Source: Ectothiorhodosinus mongolicus (GTDB taxonomy: Bacteria > Pseudomonadota > Gammaproteobacteria > Ectothiorhodospirales > Ectothiorhodospiraceae). Taken from it: a DNA stretch of 64,000 nt. The position numbers and the translations under genes are program-made. Positions 27,671 through 34,555 of this stretch are shown piece after piece. Numbering within the stretch: position 1 is the first letter of the stretch; each line of letters starts with the position of its first letter. The stretch covers positions 1,375,914 through 1,439,913 of the forward strand of contig NZ_CP023018.1 of the NCBI RefSeq assembly GCF_022406875.1. The letters are read 5' to 3'. The notes beneath the pieces were generated by a model. That model searched no databases, was not told the origin of the DNA, and saw nothing but the letters and a program-made list of their open reading frames with translations.

Positions 27671-28640
27671 AGCCGAAGAGTGTCTTGGCTGAATCAGCAG
27701 TTAAGATACCTTCGGCCCATTGGCGCAGCTGTTCTTCGTCAGCTGATGCAATGACGCCATTGTATTCCTCAGCTGTGGCCTCGCCGAACTTTAGAGTGAC
27801 CTGTCGCATCAGCATATCGACCTCTCCCTGGCGATGGCCTTTTTGCAGGCCCTGTTTAAGGCCCTCTTGAAGGCCCAGCTCGCGCTCCACACGTTCTGCA
27901 GTCGTGACATATGGCATGAGTTTTTGCTCCCTAATGGTTTTGATTTCCTGGTAGATGCGCTCTTCATCCGGTTCGGGCAGTCGCATCATCCAATCAATAA
28001 GCCGGTAAAGTTGATTGATGTCTTCTCGATTATAGCCAAGCTCATAAAGCCGTTTCAGTAGCTTAAATTTCCAAAACTTCCGACGCTCGAGAGTCCTTTC
28101 GGTTTTCTCCCGAATCTGCGCCATGACAATGGGCGCGAACACGTTCCGGCTAGCCTCTAGCTCATCCCATTTATCGAGCCAGTCCAATAACTTACGCACA
28201 GGAAACCGAAAAGAGACCGAGCAGCCCCAGAGTTCATTCTCATATTTCGAGGGTCTGAATGATGGCCGATCGTCCGCCAATACAGCCAGGCTCACCACCG
28301 GTATCGAAAACTTATCCTCTAGGCGTGCGTAGTAACGGTGCATGCGTCTAGCAAATGAGCTATCGGGCGACCCTTGCACCTCGACGTGTACCACTACCCA
28401 AGCGTCGAATCCAGATAAAGCCCGCACCTTTACGAGCTTATCAACGTACTGCCGTCCCTGCTCGGCATCGCCATCCAGCGCCTGCAGCTCCTTATCCAGA
28501 AACTCCACAGGCTGCGCCCAATCCACCTGCGCATGCACTGAAGGGAACAGCAGCGCCAAAAACGGCTCGAAATAAACCTCCAGCGCCTCTTTCCACGGAC
28601 TGTCGTGATCCGCAGAAGGGACATCCTTGTCCTCGTCCAT
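27669..28640 (-). CDS. Rpn/PD-(D/E)XK-like nuclease family protein, copy 2
   Basis: 323 aa. The pattern D67 ... E87-x-Q89 (YVDKLVKV ... VVHVEVQGSPDSSFARRM) matches the active-site arrangement of the Rpn / PDDEXK_2 transposase-like nuclease families, often annotated 'cytosolic protein'. The middle region GCSVSFRFPVRKLLDWLDKWDEL and an alpha-helical region MAQIREKTERTLERRKFWKFK follow. Then come a Gly-Leu-Lys-Gln repeat linker and a C-terminal DEEQLRQWAEGILTADS domain (DUF4351-like). GGGAGG lies before the ATG. The stop codon TAA comes from the adjacent repeat. Function unproven; related Rpn proteins are DNA endonucleases promoting RecA-independent recombination and toxic defence. Confidence 0.8.
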   Translation of the reverse strand: MDEDKDVPSADHDSPWKEALEVYFEPFLALLFPSVHAQVDWAQPVEFLDKELQALDGDAEQGRQYVDKLVKVRALSGFDAWVVVHVEVQGSPDSSFARRMHRYYARLEDKFSIPVVSLAVLADDRPSFRPSKYENELWGCSVSFRFPVRKLLDWLDKWDELEASRNVFAPIVMAQIREKTERTLERRKFWKFKLLKRLYELGYNREDINQLYRLIDWMMRLPEPDEERIYQEIKTIREQKLMPYVTTAERVERELGLQEGLKQGLQKGHRQGEVDMLMRQVTLKFGEATAEEYNGVIASADEEQLRQWAEGILTADSAKTLFG

Positions 28641-28655
28641 AAAACCTCCCTGTCC

Positions 28656-28681
28656 AAAAAATGGGGACAGACCCCTTTTTT
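28656..28681. repeat. REP-like palindrome between nuclease copies 2 and 3
   Basis: One copy: A6-T-GGGGACAGACCCC-T6. It supplies the TAA of copy 3 and lies 15 bp upstream of the copy 2 start. Confidence 0.85.
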
Positions 28682-29627
28682 AGCCGAAGAGTGTCTTGGC
28701 TGAATCAGCAGTTAAGATACCTTCGGCCCATTGGCGCAGCTGTTCTTCGTCAGCTGATGCAATGATGTCTTTGTATTGCTGAGCGACCTCCACGCCAAAC
28801 TTTAATGTGACCTGCCGCATCAACATATCGACTTCACCCTGGCGATGGCCTGTCTGTAAGCCGCGTTTGTGTTGAATTCGCTCTGCAGTTGTTACGTAGG
28901 GCATGTGTTTGCTCTCCCTGATTTTCTCGATTTGCTGATAGATGCGCTCTTCATCCGGTTCGGGCAGTCGCATCATCCAATCAATAAGCCGGTAAAGTTG
29001 ATTGATGTCTTCTCGATTATAGCCAAGCTCATAAAGCTGTTTCAGTAGCTGAAATTTCCATAGCTTTCGCCGCCCGAGAGTCCGCTCGGTTTTCTCTCGG
29101 ATCTGCGCCATGACAACAGGCGCGAATACATTGCGGCTGGACTCGAGCTCGTCCCAATTGTCGAGCCAATCCAACAACTTACGCACAGGAAACCGAAAAG
29201 AAACCGAGCAGCCCCAGAAATCATCCACATACTCGGAGGGCCGAAACCCAGGCTTGGCATCAGCCAAAACGGCCAAACTCAACACGGGCATCGAGAATTT
29301 ATCTCGAAGTCGCGCGTAATAACGGTACATGCGCTCAGCAAAGGAGCCATCAGGGCTTCCTTGCACTTCAACATGCACGACCACCCAGGTCTCGATGCCC
29401 GATAGAGCCCGCACCTTTACGAGCTTATCGACATACTGCCGTCCTTGCTCGGCATCGCCATCCAGCGCCTGCAGCTCCTTATCCAGAAACTCCACCGGCT
29501 GAGCCCAATCCACCTGCGCATGCACTGAAGGGAACAGCAGCGCCAAAAAAGGCTCGAAATAAACCTCCAGCGCCTCTTTCCACGGACTGTCGTGATCCGC
29601 AGAAGGGACATCCTTGTCCTCGTCCAT
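28680..29627 (-). CDS. Rpn/PD-(D/E)XK-like nuclease family protein, copy 3
   Basis: 315 aa, colinear with copy 2 and nearly identical over the first 80 residues. The active-site stretch reads VVHVEVQGSPDGSFAERM. It differs from copy 2 around the hydrophobic core (LRDKFSMPVLSLAVLADAKPGFRPSEYVDDFWGC), where it agrees with copy 4. The repeat linker is the shortest of the set (KRGLQTGHRQGE, no GLEKG units), accounting for the eight missing residues. Same RBS, same C-terminal end (ADSAKTLFG) and same repeat-derived stop as copy 2. Intact and possibly expressed. Confidence 0.8.
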   Translation of the reverse strand: MDEDKDVPSADHDSPWKEALEVYFEPFLALLFPSVHAQVDWAQPVEFLDKELQALDGDAEQGRQYVDKLVKVRALSGIETWVVVHVEVQGSPDGSFAERMYRYYARLRDKFSMPVLSLAVLADAKPGFRPSEYVDDFWGCSVSFRFPVRKLLDWLDNWDELESSRNVFAPVVMAQIREKTERTLGRRKLWKFQLLKQLYELGYNREDINQLYRLIDWMMRLPEPDEERIYQQIEKIRESKHMPYVTTAERIQHKRGLQTGHRQGEVDMLMRQVTLKFGVEVAQQYKDIIASADEEQLRQWAEGILTADSAKTLFG

Positions 29628-29651
29628 AAAACCTCCCTGTCAAAACCAAAA

Positions 29652-29714
29652 ACTGGGGTACGACCCCAAGTTGGGGTCTGACCCCATCTATAAAAACGGG
29701 GACAGACCCCTTTT
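29652..29714. repeat. REP-like repeats between nuclease copies 3 and 4
   Basis: A TGGGGTACGACCCC ... TGGGGTCTGACCCCAT element (29654-29686), similar to 26809-26842 but with one extra base in the centre, is followed by ACGGGGACAGACCCCTTTT. A T-to-C change in the T-run makes the stop of copy 4 TAG instead of TAA. Confidence 0.85.
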
Positions 29715-30686
29715 CTATTCGAAGAGTGCCGCAGCGGAGTCGGCGGTTAAGATGCCTTCGGCCCATTGGCGCAGCTGTTCTTCGTCAGCTGATGCAATGA
29801 TGTCTTTGTATTGCTGAGCGACCTCCACGCCAAACTTTAATGCGACCTGCCGCATCAGCACATCTACCTCTCCTTGGCGATGGCCTTTTTGCAGGCCCTT
29901 CTCAAGACCCTGCTCAAGGCCACGCTTGTGTTGAATTCGCTCTGCAGTGGTGACGTAGGGCATGTGTTTGCTCTCCCTGATTTTCTCAATTTTGCGATAG
30001 ATGCGCTCTTCATCCGGTTCAGGCAGGCGCATCATCCAATCAATAAGCCGGTAAAGTTGATTGATGTCTTCTCGATTATAGCCAAGCTCATAAAGCCGTT
30101 TCAGTAGCTGAAATTTCCATAGCTTTCGCCGTCCGAGAGTCCGCTCGGTTTTCTCCCGGATCTGCGCCATGACAATGGGCGCAAACACGTTCCGGCTGTC
30201 CTCTAACTCGTCCCAACGCTCCAACCAATCAAGGAGCTTACATACAGGGAATCGGAAAGAAACCGAGCAGCCCCAGAAATCATCCACATACTCGGAGGGC
30301 CGAAACCCAGGCTTGGCATCAGCCAAAACGGCCAAACTTAATACTGGCATCGAGAATTTATCTCGAAGTCGCGCGTAATAACGGTACATTCGCTCCGCAA
30401 AGGAGCCATCAGGGCTTCCTTGTACTTCGACATGTACCACCACCCAGGTCTCAACTCCTGAGAGAGCGCGCACCTTCACCAGCTTATCGACATACTGGCG
30501 CCCTTGCTCGGCATTGCCATCCAGCGCCTGCAGCTCCTTATCCAGAAACTCCACCGGCTGCGCCCAATCCACCTGTGCATGTACCGAAGGGAACAGCAGC
30601 GCCATAAACGGCTCGAAATACACCTCTAGCGCCTCTTTCCACGGACTGTCGTGATCCGCAGAAGGGACATCCTTGTCCTCGTCCAT
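29715..30686 (-). CDS. Rpn/PD-(D/E)XK-like nuclease family protein, copy 4
   Basis: 323 aa, intact. Same domain order as copies 2 and 3 with VVHVEVQGSPDGSF. The linker is GLEQGLEKGLQKGHRQGE and the C-terminus ends SAAALFE. The core resembles copy 3 while the linker length resembles copy 2, which suggests exchange between copies. The start at 30686 (MDEDKDVPSADHD with GGGAGG upstream) is conserved in all four; the longer frame to 30779 is translated repeat sequence. It is the promoter-proximal copy if the array is read as one unit, but each copy has its own RBS and terminator-like repeats. Confidence 0.8.
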   Translation of the reverse strand: MDEDKDVPSADHDSPWKEALEVYFEPFMALLFPSVHAQVDWAQPVEFLDKELQALDGNAEQGRQYVDKLVKVRALSGVETWVVVHVEVQGSPDGSFAERMYRYYARLRDKFSMPVLSLAVLADAKPGFRPSEYVDDFWGCSVSFRFPVCKLLDWLERWDELEDSRNVFAPIVMAQIREKTERTLGRRKLWKFQLLKRLYELGYNREDINQLYRLIDWMMRLPEPDEERIYRKIEKIRESKHMPYVTTAERIQHKRGLEQGLEKGLQKGHRQGEVDVLMRQVALKFGVEVAQQYKDIIASADEEQLRQWAEGILTADSAAALFE

Positions 30687-30710
30687 AAAACCTCCCTGTC
30701 CAAAAAACGC

Positions 30711-30763
30711 AAAAAATGGGGACAGACCCCTTTTTTCCAGAAACGGGGACAGACCCCTTTTTT
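30711..30763. repeat. REP-like palindromes upstream of nuclease copy 4
   Basis: Two direct copies of A-run-(T/C)GGGGACAGACCCC-T6, the first with the same preceding sequence (CCTCCCTGTCCAAAAAACGC) as upstream of copy 1. Confidence 0.85.
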
Positions 30764-31048
30764 CACAATTGCCCCCCAAGCGGGGTCACACCCTATGTGG
30801 CTCAGCCCACATGGTTAAGCCCGTAGACTTAAGGCTAGTCCATGACTAGCCAAAGAAAACCCAAAACCCGACAGGTAGGCCTATTTCAACGATCAGCGGG
30901 CCCAAACCAGTGGGGTCGTGCCCCAGTCCTCAGCCAAATGGGGTCGTACCCCAGTCCTCAGCCAAATGGGGTCGTACCCCATCGGAGAGAGAAAAATAAA
31001 TCTGTCCCCATTTCATTAAAAGCGCGGGCTGCGCTATATTTCGCCATT
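30764..31048. other. Intergenic stretch with 28-bp tandem repeat, no gene seen
   Basis: Between nuclease copy 4 and the short porin there is about 360 bp without a credible gene. It holds the REP-like pair above, a small hairpin ATGTGG/CCACAT near 30795-30811, the 28-bp tandem repeat at 30911-30981, and a partial TCTGTCCCCATTT near 31001. The in-frame extension of the porin ORF through here (from 30842) is translated repeat sequence and not a real N-terminus. Confidence 0.7.
30911..30981. repeat. 28-bp tandem repeat, 2.5 copies
   Basis: Unit TGGGGTCGT(G/A)CCCCAGTCCTCAGCCAAA occurs at 30911-30938 and 30939-30966 with one difference. A third partial unit, TGGGGTCGTACCCCAT, lies at 30967-30982. 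The palindromic core TGGGGTCGTACCCCA belongs to the same repeat family as the inverted repeats around the hydrolase gene. Confidence 0.85.
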
Positions 31049-31951
31049 ATGGCCAACCGTCGCATCAACAAGTCGCTGCTCGCTGCCTCCATGGCGGCGC
31101 TCGCCTGCGTGCCTGCGACGGCCCTAGCCAGCGGCGCCATGACCGCTAACACAGCCACGACTGCCGAAACCCGCCTGCAGGCCTGGCACGAATCCAGCAG
31201 CAACTGGCTCATGGGCGGCGCCCTCATCGGCGCCCCTGAAACCACCCCCCTGTTCGGCGCGCCCGACCCGCTGGCTCGGCGCAACGAAAACCGCGTCCGC
31301 TACCTCAGCCCCTCATTTGAAGGCCTGCGCGTCATGAGCTCGTACACCACCGATTTCGCCCACACGCGCTCACCCCACAGCGAAGAGCCCGAAATCAACG
31401 CCTACTCACTGGCGGCCGCCTACGAATTCGGGCCGCTGTTTCTCACCGCCGGCTATGAGCGCCTGAGCTCGGTCACCCTGCGCACCGGTGAAGACGACGC
31501 CGATGCCGGCAGCAGCCGCATCAACCCCAGCGCCTGGAAGCTCGGCGGCGCCTACCAGATGGATGACCTGATCCTGGCCGCCGCCTACGAGCGCCTAGAA
31601 GTACCCTCGAGTATCAGCAGCAGCCGCAACACCTGGCATCTGGGCGCGCGCTATGGTTTGGGTCAGGCCTACCTGATGGGCTCATTCAGTCAGTCGGGCG
31701 ACAACGACCTGCGCGACATGAGCTTTGATTCCTGGGCCCTTGGCGGCGGTTGGGACTTCTCCAAGCGCACCGGACTTTATGCCTTCTATGCACAGATGGA
31801 CGGCGACGATCGTTCGCTCTCTGGCCTGTTCGGTCAGGGCGGCAGTCAGGGCAGGGGCATGAACAGCGGCTTAGCCGACAGCGACAACCCTGCTAGCGGC
31901 CGCAGCCAAAAAGCCACGGGCTTCCAGGTAGGTATCTGGCATCACTTTTGA
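31049..31951 (+). CDS. Short outer-membrane porin paralogue
   Basis: 300 aa. A signal peptide (about 1-26, ending ATALAS) is followed by beta-strand patterns shared with the porin at 32155: WKLGGAYQMDDLILAAAYERL, WHLGARYGLGQAYLMGSFSQ and the C-terminal FQVGIWHHF, whose terminal Phe is the outer-membrane insertion signal. Homology is clear only in the C-terminal two thirds. The usual first strands (LYGRFNVSLD-like) are absent, so it may be a smaller or degenerate barrel. The start at 31049 is chosen for the signal peptide. Substrate unknown. Confidence 0.75.
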   Translation: MANRRINKSLLAASMAALACVPATALASGAMTANTATTAETRLQAWHESSSNWLMGGALIGAPETTPLFGAPDPLARRNENRVRYLSPSFEGLRVMSSYTTDFAHTRSPHSEEPEINAYSLAAAYEFGPLFLTAGYERLSSVTLRTGEDDADAGSSRINPSAWKLGGAYQMDDLILAAAYERLEVPSSISSSRNTWHLGARYGLGQAYLMGSFSQSGDNDLRDMSFDSWALGGGWDFSKRTGLYAFYAQMDGDDRSLSGLFGQGGSQGRGMNSGLADSDNPASGRSQKATGFQVGIWHHF

Positions 31952-31954
31952 GCC

Positions 31955-31978
31955 AAGCGGCAAAAGCCGTGCTTTTTT
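31955..31978 (+). terminator. Weak intrinsic terminator after the short porin
   Basis: GCGGC-AAAA-GCCGT followed by GC and T6. The stem is short with one G-T pair, so the call is tentative. Confidence 0.4.
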
Positions 31979-31990
31979 GCTACAGACAAC

Positions 31991-32024
31991 ATGACATAAC
32001 TGTCATGTCATGACATAACTGACA
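31991..32024. promoter_or_regulatory. Cluster of TGTCAT dyads, probable activator sites
   Basis: ATGACA-TAAC-TGTCAT (31991-32006) and TGTCAT-GTC-ATGACA (32001-32015) are overlapping perfect inverted repeats. ATGACATAACTG occurs twice as a direct repeat (31991-32002, 32010-32021). They lie about 55-90 bp upstream of the -24 element, where enhancer-binding proteins of sigma-54 promoters bind. Confidence 0.55.
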
Positions 32025-32077
32025 AAATATCTGACTGTCGCAAATCCGCAACCTAATAAAATCAATCACTTACGAAG

Positions 32078-32095
32078 TTGGCACGCTTTCTGCAT
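32078..32095 (+). promoter_or_regulatory. Sigma-54-type promoter (-24/-12) of the porin gene
   Basis: TTGGCACG-CTTT-CTGCAT has a perfect -24 box (TGGCACG, 32079-32085) and TGCA at the -12 position (32091-32094). The GG-to-GC spacing is exactly 12, as required for RpoN. The expected transcript start near 32105 leaves about a 50-nt leader. Confidence 0.68.
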
Positions 32096-32154
32096 AGAGT
32101 AAGGCGTCGCACCTGCGACAAAAACTTATAAACTCTCTGCAGAGGATTGAATCA

Positions 32155-33192
32155 ATGAAGAAAACTGTACTGGCATTTGCCGTTGCAGCCGCCATGGGCG
32201 TTCCCGCCGTAGCCGCTGCTGATACCACCCTGTATGGCCGTTTCAACGTGTCTTTGGACCATGTTGACGATGGCGCCAACAAAGAAACTCTGATGACCAA
32301 TAACTCAACACGTTGGGGTATTCGCGGATCTGAAGATCTTGGCGGTGGCCTTAAGGGTGTGTTCCAGATTGAGTCTGCTGTTGGGTTTGCGGGTAATTCT
32401 TCCACTGATGTTGGTGGGCGTAACACATACGTAGGTTTAGGTGGTGATTTCGGTGAAGTTCGTTTAGGTCGCCACGATACCGCTTACAAGTTATCCACGC
32501 TTCGTATGAATTTCTTCGCTGACACCAACGGCGATATGTACAACGTGTTTGGTACTGTTGGTGGAGGCGCAACAACGGGGGAGACTGGCTTCTATGACCG
32601 TCAAGACAACACCATTTTTTACCAGAGCCCCAATATCAATGGCTTTAGTGCGATGGCGACCTACTCAATGGATTCGTCAGTAGCCTCAAACGAAATCAGC
32701 AGTGACGGTAAAAAAGTTCTTTCCTTAGCGGGTACCTACGCTCAAGGTCCTATGGTCCTGATGGCTGCATATCAGAAAAAAGATGAGGCTTTCGGTGCAG
32801 GCGAAGACGGGGTCGCATGGAAAATCGGTGGCACGTATGTTATCGATGACGTCACTTTGACTGCCGGTTATGAAAACATCGATAACGACACCAATAGTCG
32901 TGGCGCCTTCCATCTGGGTGCTCGTTATAGCTTGGGTCAAACGTACTTGATGGCTTCTTACACCCAAGCCAACGATCTAGTTAGCGACGATGGTGCCAAA
33001 ATGTACGCTTTGGGAGCAGGCTATAACCTTAGTCGTCGCACGGGCGTTTATGCGGTTTATGCTCAACTGAAGAATGACAGTGTCGATGGTTTATACAATA
33101 TGAACAAAACCGGTTCAGGCAATGGATTCAATATCGCCAGTGGAGAAGACACTGCGAAAAGCTTCCAAGTCGGTGTGTGGCACAACTTCTAA
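32155..33192 (+). CDS. Gram-negative porin (OmpC/OmpF-like superfamily)
   Basis: 345 aa, normal for a 16-strand trimeric porin. The signal peptide MKKTVLAFAVAAAMGVPAVAA is followed by TTLYGRFNVSLD (first strand), the TRWGIRGSEDLGGGLKGVFQIES motif typical of neisserial/gamma porins, and a C-terminal FQVGVWHNF ending in Phe. It allows passive diffusion of small solutes across the outer membrane. It follows a sigma-54-type promoter and is closed by a strong terminator, so it is probably a single, conditionally expressed unit. The sequence uses more A/T-ending codons than its neighbours. Confidence 0.92.
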   Translation: MKKTVLAFAVAAAMGVPAVAAADTTLYGRFNVSLDHVDDGANKETLMTNNSTRWGIRGSEDLGGGLKGVFQIESAVGFAGNSSTDVGGRNTYVGLGGDFGEVRLGRHDTAYKLSTLRMNFFADTNGDMYNVFGTVGGGATTGETGFYDRQDNTIFYQSPNINGFSAMATYSMDSSVASNEISSDGKKVLSLAGTYAQGPMVLMAAYQKKDEAFGAGEDGVAWKIGGTYVIDDVTLTAGYENIDNDTNSRGAFHLGARYSLGQTYLMASYTQANDLVSDDGAKMYALGAGYNLSRRTGVYAVYAQLKNDSVDGLYNMNKTGSGNGFNIASGEDTAKSFQVGVWHNF

Positions 33193-33251
33193 GTCAAGCC
33201 TTGCGCTTGGTTAGAAGCGGATAACGCCACTCTTTGAGTGGTGGTTCCAAA

Positions 33252-33286
33252 AGGCACGGCAGGGTTTTCCTGCCGTGCTTTTTTTT
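33252..33286 (+). terminator. Intrinsic terminator of the porin gene
   Basis: GCACGGCAGG (33254-33263) and CCTGCCGTGC (33269-33278) form a perfect 10-bp stem with a 5-nt loop, followed by T8. Confidence 0.95.
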
Positions 33287-33304
33287 GGGCTACAATTGCC
33301 TCCC

Positions 33305-34459
33305 ATGCCTGTTCGACAACTCCTGATCATCCAGTACTGCACGGTGCTGGTTATGGCGGCGCTTTACACTCCGCAGCCTTTGCAGCCGGTGCTCGCTGCG
33401 CACTTTGGTGTGGGGGAGAGTCAGGCCTCGCTGCTGATTGCGGTGACCATGCTGCCTTTGGCGATTGCGCCGATCTTTTATGGCTTTTTATTACAGCGCT
33501 GGTCGGCGCGGCGGCTGCTGCAGGTGTCGCTATGGATTTTAGCCTTGGCGCAGGTCTCGGTGTACTTCGTGCAGCACTTTGAGGTGCTTCTTGGGATTCG
33601 CTTTATTCAGGGCCTGGCGATTCCGGCCATGCTCACAGGGCTGATGACCTATGTGGGCGCCAGTGCCGCTGAAGGACAAATCGCCCGGGTGATGGCCATT
33701 TATATCGCCTCAACGGTGATGGGCGGGTTTTTGGGTCGAGCGCTGTCGGGGATTTTTGCCGCGAATTGGGGTTGGCGCTGGTCGTTTTTAATCTTTGGTT
33801 TGGCATCCATCATAGGGGCCTTGTTGCTCACTCGCCTGCGCGCTGATCCGCCGGTGAAGTTTCAAAAGCTGGGCCTTGAGCCGATTCGCGCGGTGCTTTC
33901 GCATGGGCGCTTCTTGCGGCTGTATATCGTCGTGTTCTTGTCGTTTGGGGCGTTTGCTTCGGTGCTGAACTTCCTGCCGTATCGTTTGGTGGAGCTCGAT
34001 CTGGGGCTGTCTGAGGCGGGTATTGGCCTGATGTATTCGGGCTATCTCATGGGTGTGTTGGTTTCCTTGGTATCGCTGCGCGTGGCCTCGGGGATTGGCG
34101 GGACAGTGAATGCCATGCTCTTGGGCTTGGTGATATTGGCGCTGGCGATGCTGTTTTTCGCGCAGCAGCCGTTGTGGCTGTTGTTCACCGCGACGTTTGT
34201 GTTGTGCGCGGGGATGTTTCTGTTTCATTCGCTGGCGCCGGGCTTGATGAATGAAACGGATATCGGTCATCGCGGCGTGGTGAATGGGCTTTATGTCTCG
34301 TTTTATTACTCGGGCGGAACGGTGGGGTCGTTCTTGCCGGGATTCGTGTATCAGGGTTTTGGTTGGTATGCGTATCTGTGGTTATTGGTGGCGTTGATTA
34401 GTATTGCGGGGGCGATGTTGTGGACAATCCGCCGGCCAAGGCCCGCCGCGGCGGGATAA
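33305..34459 (+). CDS. MFS transporter
   Basis: Inner-membrane major facilitator of 384 aa with about 12 hydrophobic helices. The loop-2/3 signature GFLLQRWSARRLLQVS and the pattern RFIQGLAIPAMLTGLMTYVG fit the drug/arabinose-type antiporter subgroup (YnfM-like). The start at 33305 lies 18 bp behind the porin terminator T-run. The frame from 33275 begins inside the terminator and is rejected. Substrate unknown; it appears to be a single gene. Confidence 0.85.
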   Translation: MPVRQLLIIQYCTVLVMAALYTPQPLQPVLAAHFGVGESQASLLIAVTMLPLAIAPIFYGFLLQRWSARRLLQVSLWILALAQVSVYFVQHFEVLLGIRFIQGLAIPAMLTGLMTYVGASAAEGQIARVMAIYIASTVMGGFLGRALSGIFAANWGWRWSFLIFGLASIIGALLLTRLRADPPVKFQKLGLEPIRAVLSHGRFLRLYIVVFLSFGAFASVLNFLPYRLVELDLGLSEAGIGLMYSGYLMGVLVSLVSLRVASGIGGTVNAMLLGLVILALAMLFFAQQPLWLLFTATFVLCAGMFLFHSLAPGLMNETDIGHRGVVNGLYVSFYYSGGTVGSFLPGFVYQGFGWYAYLWLLVALISIAGAMLWTIRRPRPAAAG

Positions 34460-34477
34460 GGATTTGATGATGCAGGT

Positions 34478-34505
34478 TTGCCCTGAGAAAAACTTGTGCT
34501 AGATT
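34478..34505 (+). promoter_or_regulatory. Candidate promoter of the TAXI-TRAP genes
   Basis: TTGCCC (34478-34483), a 16-nt spacer and TAGATT (34500-34505), upstream of the solute-binding protein gene. Moderate match only. Confidence 0.35.
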
Positions 34506-34555
34506 CGAGCGTTCTCACTCAAACCAATTAGAAATCTCTGTGGAGGAGACCAAGC

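Noticed and set aside
27834-30378. Forward-strand ORFs of 60-95 codons repeated opposite the nuclease copies
   Set aside because: They recur at the same place in each copy because the DNA is duplicated. They lack RBSs and are shadows of the reverse-strand coding frame.
23926-30981. CRISPR array
   Set aside because: The repeats are short palindromes at irregular spacing with genes between them. There are no uniform spacers and no cas genes, and the 28-bp tandem repeat has no spacers.
30842-31048. N-terminal extension of the short porin
   Set aside because: Translation of the tandem and REP-like repeats; a normal signal peptide begins at 31049.
31991-32024. Pho box upstream of the porin
   Set aside because: TGTCAT/ATGACA half-sites resemble it, but the 11-bp direct-repeat period of PhoB sites is not present. 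The dyad plus sigma-54 explanation fits better.
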